Below are positions 57,070-64,000 of a stretch of DNA of 64,000 nucleotides, piece after piece. Source of the DNA: Sarcomyxa edulis (taxonomy: Eukaryota > Basidiomycota > Agaricomycetes > Agaricales > Mycenaceae); contig QUOL01000002.1 in assembly GCA_009761415.1 (NCBI GenBank), positions 2,542,001 to 2,606,000 on the forward strand. Reading direction: 5' to 3'. A model generated the notes under the pieces. That model was given only the letters and a program-made list of their open reading frames with translations. It ran no database searches and was not told where the DNA came from. Position numbers and translations under genes: made by a program. The first letter of the stretch is position 1. Each line of letters begins with the position of its first letter.

Positions 57070-60000
57070 TCAATACGTCAATTCAACATCCCCCTCTGCA
57101 ACCAAGTCCATATCATGGTAACTGACTCTCTTCCCCGCCGCTGCCCGAGGATCTTCCTTCGCATCTGGAGGCGGAGGAGGTAGTGGTCCACCCATTCCAC
57201 CACCTCCCCCGTTACGCCCACCCCTTCTCCCAGTATTGCTCCCGCTGCTAAGAGCACTATCCAAAGCCGAGACCGGTTTCGCTGGAAGGCCAGCACCCGC
57301 GGGAAGACCCTGTGGCGTCTCCATTCCAGGCGCATACCCGCTGATACGATCACTGAGCCGCCGCGCAGTTGTAGACTCGTCTCGTCGAGGAGGAGCAGGT
57401 ATTGGTGGTGGGTAAGATGGTGGACCGCCAGCACCGTACCCCCCACTTCCGGTATACCCATGATGATCCCAGTGTCCACCGCCGCTATACGGAGGCGGGA
57501 AGCCACCTTGAGAGTATGAGGAAGACGACCCACCGCCGCCGCCACTTCCATAGTATCCACCTTGACGAGGATATTCGCCAGGGCCGTGATAAGCAGGGGG
57601 GCCTTGGATACCGTAAGCCTGCGGAGGAGGGGCTTGACCATTCCCGACGGCTGTTGGGGGGTGAGCAAATGGTTGTATCCGATGGGGATCAAGAGCAAAA
57701 TTATTGAAATACGGAAGCTAATTTGGGGTCTGTAAGCGCCTCAAATTGGAAAAAAGACAAAGGCCAGCCCTGCTCACGTCGTCGAGATATCGAACGAGCT
57801 CAGAATGTTTATTGGCGATGTGTTTCTCCACGAAAGACGTAGCTTTGAACAACTTTTGACAAGTCTTGCATCTGAATTTGCCTTCATCTTCTTGTTTGAT
57901 GTACGGCTCGACGGCCTTGGTCAATTCCCTATAGAATAATGATTCGAACGATTTTCTGAAAGTGAAGAAAAGGTTCAGACGTACTCATCATAACTCTTAC
58001 CACCATAGTCGCGCGGATCAACACCATCACGATTAATCAAGAGGGCAATTTTAGAGTCAAGCCAGTCCAACCAACGATCATCTGATAACATTCAGATGAA
58101 AGTATCAGCGTCTAAAAAACCGAAATCAAACGAACAGCAGCGCACCATTCCTTTTCCAGTTCCTGTTGTCTTTACCTTGGACATCTCGTTTATCTTTATC
58201 TTTGTCAACAATCATCATCGTATCCTTGTCCTCGAGATCTTCCGCTTTGACAGCGCCAGTCTTCTCTTTCTCTGCCTTCTCAGCTTCCGCTGCCTTGATC
58301 TCCTCGAGTTGTTCTTTCGACAACGGTATTCTCGCGTGCTTCAGACACTTGCGCTGTAATTCCTCAAGATGATCCGTTACAAGGGAGCAGTAGTAGCAGG
58401 TATGGAACGCAGCTCGCAAGTAGGCGATATACAGGTCCAACGAAACAACCGTCTGCGAAAAGAAGGGCACTTGTTATTACACGTCAGAATTCAACGAGAC
58501 ACAAACCCACCTTTTTCGCTTCATAAGCAGCTTCATTGTTGACATCGATGAGACCTTGGTCACGCAAATCCGACATAACCTTCTCGACCCTCCGGTCAAT
58601 GGCGTCGCTACCCTTCTCTCTCGGTTCCGGCTCGGGTTCCCCATCCTCGAGCGAATCCATAACGACTTCGTCAGTACCCTTTCCATCGATATCATCCTCA
58701 CGTTTCGCGCTTGTCCCAACCTTGGCTTTCCTCAACACAGCTGCCTCTTCTTCCAGTATCGCAGCTAGCGCTTTTGCGTTGGCGAGGTCTTTCCTCAATC
58801 TATCGGGTTTACTAGCGACTTCCGGTGCATAGCGAATTCTGTTAACGAAGGGTCGGACATTGTGTGTTACATGTAGCTTGAAGCCTTCAATCTGAACCAC
58901 GATCTGTCAGTCAGGACAAATGTGGCGTCAGTACAGTTGAGGACTCACTTTCTTCTCTGTCAACTCAGTCATGACTGCTGACATATCCGCGTCATCACGA
59001 AATCTCAACCACCCAGCACGGTAATAGTTTCGTTTTTGCAATGGATCACCTAGTGCGAGATACATGAATCCGGGTACTTTCCCGCAGGCCTGGACAGGAA
59101 ATCACAGGTGAACATCGCTCGGTGGCTATAAACGAGAACGCGACGTACCTCCTCCAATTTGACACGCCCAATATCGGGGGGAATAGTGCGTATCATCACC
59201 TGATTACCTTCCGGGGGAACAGATACCTCCTCCCCACGAGAAGGACGTTTGGGATCGACATCAGCAAAAGGTTTGCCATTCGCTTCTGCTCTGTTAGCAC
59301 CAGCCTCGTTATCACCACCATCGTCTTCCACTTCCATGTTGAACTGCATATCGTCATCTGCCGACGTAGTAGGAGCTGGCTTGCTTTCCTCTGCGGGAGG
59401 GGGATTGCCATTCGCAGCACCCTCCTTGACCTGAGATGTTGTCTCAGAAGAGTCTGACTCGTTCAGATCGGGGTCAAATTTTCCCGATTCAAGATCGAGA
59501 AGGAAGGCGTCGATTCTGCCTTTCCAACCCTCTTTCCGCACCCTCATGCGCAGCTGCTGGAATTCTGGAGCTGGGTCATACTTTTCAGCAAACCAAGGCG
59601 ACTTCCTGTGATGTTCAAACATCGTTTGCAGCTACAATTACAAGAATGAGAGTTTCAGCCATGGTCGTTCTGCCTTCAAAAAGATCCTCGGGGAATACGG
59701 AAAATTGGTATGAGGTGAGGGACACATCAATGAATGACGACGGTAATACAGGAACTGGACAGAAACAAGATATGGATACGGAAAATGAGTGAGGGATGCT
59801 AACCTGAGAAGCCGCAAAATCCTTCTTGTACTTGTCCCATTTACTCTTGATACCGTTCCGTGGTTTCGATCCGTCCGCAGCTTCTTGCTCTGCGGCCTTG
59901 TCGGCGTTGTCTTCCTCGATAGCCTGTTGGGGATAGAAGAATCGGAACCATTCGGCGTACTGCTTCAGAGATGCTGGATAATCGAAAGTGTGAGGATCCG

Positions 60001-60537
60001 GTGGTGCTCTTCGAGATGGTGGGAAAGGCGCTGGATGACCGCGCCGTGGAGGAGAAGCGTAGCCATACCCACCACGAGAGTGTGTATCTGCAGCGGTGTG
60101 TGTGTAAGTGCATGATGAGATATTGCCACGTTGTCATCAGAAACATACCGTGGTCATCGTATCGTGGCCGTGGATCATACCTCTCACGGTCGTACGGTGA
60201 CGGCGACCGACGGCGCTTCCTGTTGACTGGGACGGTGAAATGTCAGGTGATTGGTTGATAAACGACGAAAAAAACTGCGAAAATGATACTCACACTCTTC
60301 AGGAGGAGGCGGACTGCGGCTTCTTCCCCGACGACCGTACTCGTAGTTTGGGTTTCTGTCGCGCTCATATGCAGCCCACATTCTGTCCCTGTCGTAAGCA
60401 TCCCAATCACGATACTGGTCTGGAGGGTAAGCAGGGTCAGGATACGAAGCCCTTGGCGGATAAGGGCCACGTAGAGGAGAACGAGAGCGAGAACGACGAG
60501 GTGGAGGAGGATAAGCAGAAGCAGACCAGGAGGACAT
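57070..60537 (-). CDS. ARS2: Serrate/Ars2 nuclear RNA metabolism protein
   Basis: Zinc-finger scaffold that binds the nuclear cap-binding complex and routes capped RNA to processing, export or decay. The start at 60537 gives MSSWSASAYPPPPRRSRSRSP, an RS-type tail with Tyr/Arg/Asp-rich repeats. The Ars2 N-terminal domain reads ASLKQYAEWFRFFYPQQ, KWDKYKKDFAASQLQTMFEHHRKSPWFAEKYDP. An acidic linker precedes an RRM-like unit (NQVMIRTIPPDIGRVKLEE ... CGKVPGFMYLALGDPLQKRNYYRAGWLRF). Helical parts RLRKDLANAKALAAILEEEAAVL and TVVSLDLYIAYLRAAFHTCYYC follow. The C2H2 finger is KFRCKTCQKLFKATSFVEKHIANKH (Cys-x2-Cys, His-x4-His). The C-terminus is Gly/Pro/Tyr-rich (GGGGGSSSSYSQGG) and ends VELTY at 57070. 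About 900 aa, ten exons. Confidence 0.94.
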
Positions 60538-60785
60538 CTTTAAAGAAGAGGATAGAGCTGAGATATAAAGAGGACATAACACGACGGCTGATCAGAGCCT
60601 GAGACTGAGAGAGGTCGAGCATGATGGAAGAACAGACCTCTTGGGATCACGACACAATGGCGGAAAGAGCGTTGACGTTGGCTAGTGTGTTGAGCTCAAG
60701 TCAAGCTCGAATGTGTTCGCGATGAAGAACAACAGCAGACAAGTTGGCCCACGAATGCAATTCAATCTCCGATTCAATCGCCGCA

Positions 60786-61755
60786 CTAAAATATACTACC
60801 CAACACGTTCTTCAACGAATCATCCCTGGCGGCAGCCCCAGTGGCAGGTGTATCTACTCTACGAGTCTTCCTGCTTCCTTCGTCAGGTTCTGCTCGTCTC
60901 TTCTTTGGTATCTCCTCTTCGACGTCACCCTTTTCCTTCTTTCTCTGTGCCCGTTTGTCCAACACTCGTGCAAGTTCTACATTCTTCAGGTATTCTCGTT
61001 GCTCTGTTTTGGACTGCGATAGTTCCACTCGCAATTTAGCAGCGTGAACAGCAGCTTCATGTGCTGTATGATATGGACTTAGTACAGAAATAATGCAAAT
61101 AGAAATGAAAGTACTGACCGACTTGCTCTGTGAGCATATGCCATTTGAACCTTGGCAGGTATTTCATAGTCCAAACATCGTCTCTCCACCGCGTTCCCTT
61201 CTTGCCTCCAATAGGCTGAGCATTCAGCATCTCTGCCACACGCCGAGCAATCTTCTTGTCCTTGAATTCGACCCACCCTTCCGTAAAGTGCGCCTTCTTC
61301 GTAGCAGTGTATTTCTTCCGAAGATATGCCCTCTTGGCATCTACATGACGCGCAAAGCATCAATTCTGCAAGAAGAGAATCGACCGATAGAACCCACCTT
61401 CTTGCTGCAGATAAACCTTTCCAATTTCACCGTACGCACTCATGAGGTGTCGAACCTTGGCCGGGCGCATGCCAGGGGGTATCCGTGAGATGTAGATCAC
61501 CCCCGCACGATTCTGTGCTGCCTGGTATGCCGCCAACGCTTCCGTTGTTAAAGGCTTTACGACCTTTTCGCCTGAAAACCCTTCAGGGTCCATACCGTCA
61601 GTTAGACCATGATCCAGAGGGTGATCTGTAGGACTAGAATGGCCGCCGTGAGTGGATTTGCGATCGACAGTATGCGACGATGAAGACTCTGCTTCATCTT
61701 CATCATCAAACCGAGTATCAGTGGCAAAGCGAGAGTCAGATCCTGTAGCTGGCAT
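60786..61755 (-). CDS. ESF2: RRM protein Esf2/ABT1, 18S rRNA maturation factor
   Basis: Nucleolar RRM protein of the SSU processome, which in yeast stimulates the helicase Dbp8 and is needed for early pre-rRNA cleavage. I choose the ATG at 61755 ([23 protein letters not shown]); the frame is open to an upstream ATG at 61827, which would add a hydrophobic stretch unlike the family. The RRM begins [37 protein letters not shown]. An intron leads to [109 protein letters not shown] follows, all hallmark blocks. It ends VLGSIF at 60786. About 290 aa, three to four exons. Intact. Confidence 0.95.
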
Positions 61756-62218
61756 TGTCGTGGTGTCCGTCGAGGGTGTCTCTATTGCCAGGAATAAAAA
61801 AGTGGCTGGAAGCTGCTGACCAAGCATGCCGACACGCCGCGATCATCGATTGTGATCTCCTCCACTAATTTTGTTCGATCAGGACTTGCATATGTGTACA
61901 GCTATGGCACCTAACCGAGGCCTCATTTTGAAAATCCGTTGGCTATCGACATCAGTGGCTATTCATTAAAAGTGCCTGACGGTCCACCATTATAACCCGG
62001 CTGGACTGACTCGCACATTGCACCCGCTCTTCAAATTGTTCACTGACTATAGTATCGCAGGAGATTCATCGATACGTACGGAACTACGCGTACGGAATAC
62101 TAAAAGGATCTTTTCACAAAGGAGAACCTCTCAGCGTTAAGCACTTGCGCGCGGTTCATCACAGTCGGGGTAGCCCAAAATATTGGATTGGTCGTCCCCA
62201 TCGATCCTGGCGCTGAAC
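61756..62218. other. Divergent intergenic region, ESF2 / membrane-protein gene
   Basis: Contains the promoters of ESF2 (minus) and the gene at 62219 (plus). ACGCGTACGG at 62092-62101 includes an ACGCGT hexamer. No gene is recognised. Confidence 0.45.
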
Positions 62219-64000
62219 ATGAGTCGAACACCCTCCTCCTTCAAGTATGACCCTCCAACGTCGCCTCCTTCCTCCGCCTACGTCGCGACTCCGATGTATC
62301 CGCTCTCGCCATCCTTTTCAATTTCATCTGCCAAAACTCTGTTCGACCCTTACCGCGACTATCAGCACTCATACACAAAAGTCGCCGGCGGCGGCGCTCT
62401 CGACGAAGTACCATCTAACGACCGTGCAGAAACCCTCGTATTGAACCGTTTTCCAGAGAGACCGTCGCGTCTCCAGAGATGGTGGAACTCTCTAAAAAGA
62501 TCCATCCCATCGACGTCGACCTACCCGCGGAAACACCCTTTCGCCGAAGAAATTCTCGAGTCACCGCGTTGGGCACTTTTCATCACTCACCTCGTGCTGC
62601 TCGGTTCGCTATATCCTCTCAAGCTCCTATTTGTTGAGATACTACACCACGTAAACCGAAGTATATTCTGGACGCGGTTTGTTATCGCTGTTGGTACTGG
62701 GCTTGTTGGTCTGGCACTGGGCGCGATCCTCACATCCTATGGTCGACATTATATGGAAGCAGCCAGTACGTTGTCATCTTACTCTCCAAACCATTCATTC
62801 TGACGAATCGAAAAATAGCATGGGGAACCCTGATTCAACAAAGTGCGATGATGGCTGGTGGCCTCCGAAATTCGAGGCAGGAGGAGTACAGAATGAGATT
62901 TAACGACTTTGCTGCCGTCTCTGACTCTTCCAGCCTCGGACTACATCTTCTCTACCTCCGTCTCGTCAAAGGATTTGGACAGAGGAGACGAATCCGTAGG
63001 GTGTTTGAGTAAGTTACGAGATAATCACTTTCGACATCCTGAAACTATCACTCATATCTTTCTACAGTCGATATTCCGTGTCCCTTGTGTTTTTCTTTGT
63101 CCTTCTAGTAGCAGCTTCATCGATCTCGTTCGTCCTAGGTCGACTCATCGATATCAAGATCAATATCGAGGTATGAGGCTCTCTTAATCTACCGTCGTAC
63201 ATCGCATATCTGACATAAAGGACCACAGCATCAAAACGGCACTTACGTAGAAGTCCCCATTGCAGGTACATTGTCCGAAAACGATCTCGCCACTGCAACA
63301 AGCCTCGTACCCGTATTCGAGGTACGTATTCCTTTCCTACGTCGTCGTTGCCAACCCCTCTAACAAAAACTAAATCCACCTTACCAGGACAAGCTTTCGA
63401 CATGGACACTAACATCCTTTGGACGCGAGAACATGCCCTCTGTCGTCTCATTCAATTGGGAAAACGATACAGTCTACTTTGCCGAGCCCACTCAGTCGCA
63501 GCTACTCCCTAATGGAAGCGGTTTTGGCACGTTCGAGTCGAACGCCACGTCGTTCTGGAAACCTTCAGGATCGACTGCACAGATATTACTAGATGACCAG
63601 TATTCCTCCGAGTCTACCAATCCGGGGTCGATACTCAGGTGCGTAAACACGATACTAGTCATCGTCGTCCGTTTCTGACGGTCTGTTCAACGCCTTTGCA
63701 GATATCCTCGTTGGGGTATCAGGATTCATTGCGAGAAACTTCCTGACGCCACAACTAACATGTAAGCATGTTAACTTGAAGTTCTCGAACGATACTTGCC
63801 GTTCTTAACTCTGCTTTTTTCATTGTAGTTACCCGAGATCTGCGAGCGGTATAACCTATGTATTCACGCCCAAAGACACGCTGGAAAGCCTGTTCTCGTC
63901 GTTTGACATGGACCTCCCCAGTCAGTTTGACAGCATGAACATCAGTAAGGTGTTACAAGGGAACGACACATTGGTCAATAGTACTCTTGATACCGATACG
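62219..64000 (+). CDS. Basidiomycete multi-pass membrane protein with large glycosylated domain (partial)
   Basis: Function unknown; the 3' end lies outside the window. The start at 62219 (MSRTPSSFKYDPPTSPPSSAY) opens a cytosolic, Ser/Pro-rich N-terminus. Two membrane segments follow (WALFITHLVLLGSLYPLKLLFV and FVIAVGTGLVGLALGAILTSYG). After an intron comes AWGTLIQQSAMMAGGLRNSRQEEY, then a third membrane segment (SLVFFFVLLVAASSISFVLGRL). The remainder is a soluble, Ser/Thr-rich domain with many N-glycosylation sequons (NGT, NDT, NGS, NAT, NIS, NST), predicted outside the cell or in the lumen. It reads SWTLTSFGRENMPSVVSFNW, ILDDQYS-like and SASGITYVFTPKDTLESLF. About six exons so far, phase-consistent. 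I know look-alikes in mushrooms only as hypothetical proteins. Confidence 0.75.

Overview
The window reads as nuclear DNA of a filamentous basidiomycete, most likely an Agaricomycete. Protein-coding genes lie on both strands and are cut by many short introns (about 45-70 nt, GT-AG). There are no operons and no bacterial ribosome binding sites. The gene families fit this origin: a Thn1/FlbA-type DEP-RGS protein, F-box proteins of the mushroom-expanded type, GH79 beta-glucuronidase, UDP-xylose synthase, ERG2 and an Ssk1 response regulator. No rRNA, tRNA or CRISPR could be supported. All identities come from reading translated motifs; no search was run, and exon borders are by-eye models.

Layout. 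1-2410 has no recognisable gene. 2411-7428 holds a small conserved unknown gene, a MAPR-type cytochrome b5-like heme protein and the DEP-RGS regulator, whose two hidden 5' exons I could place. 8028-9308 is a 1,281-bp non-autonomous hAT-type transposon with an 8-bp target duplication, followed by 2.7 kb with no recognisable gene. 12007-15549 carries a coiled-coil unknown and an unusual alpha/beta-hydrolase. 16074-19712 is the divergent pair UXS1/ENP1. 20289-25001 has a GH79 glycosidase converging on a tandem pair of alpha/beta-hydrolases. 25503-31611 has a tiny unknown gene, a decayed LRR/F-box-like pseudogene, ERG2, and the divergent pair NCBP3-like/KRR1. 32099-36103 is a tandem duplication of an F-box gene with its upstream flank. 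36545-42753 has STI1 and a large disordered MDR-domain protein. 43226-47822 is the divergent pair CTU1/NOP9. 48004-62218 carries a JmjC protein, an Ssk1-like response regulator with decayed kinase-like domains, ARS2 and ESF2. The window ends inside a membrane-protein gene that starts at 62219.

How the genes work together. Most are housekeeping. ENP1, KRR1, NOP9 and ESF2 are all 40S subunit assembly factors. ARS2 and the NCBP3-like protein both belong to nuclear cap-binding RNA metabolism. ERG2, and possibly the MAPR protein, act in sterol synthesis. RGS and Ssk1 are signalling parts (G protein, osmotic/stress two-component). I see no secondary-metabolite cluster or defence island. The least ordinary items are the hAT element, the Ssk1-like protein that looks like a decayed hybrid histidine kinase, the F-box segmental duplication, and the MDR protein with very long disordered insertions.
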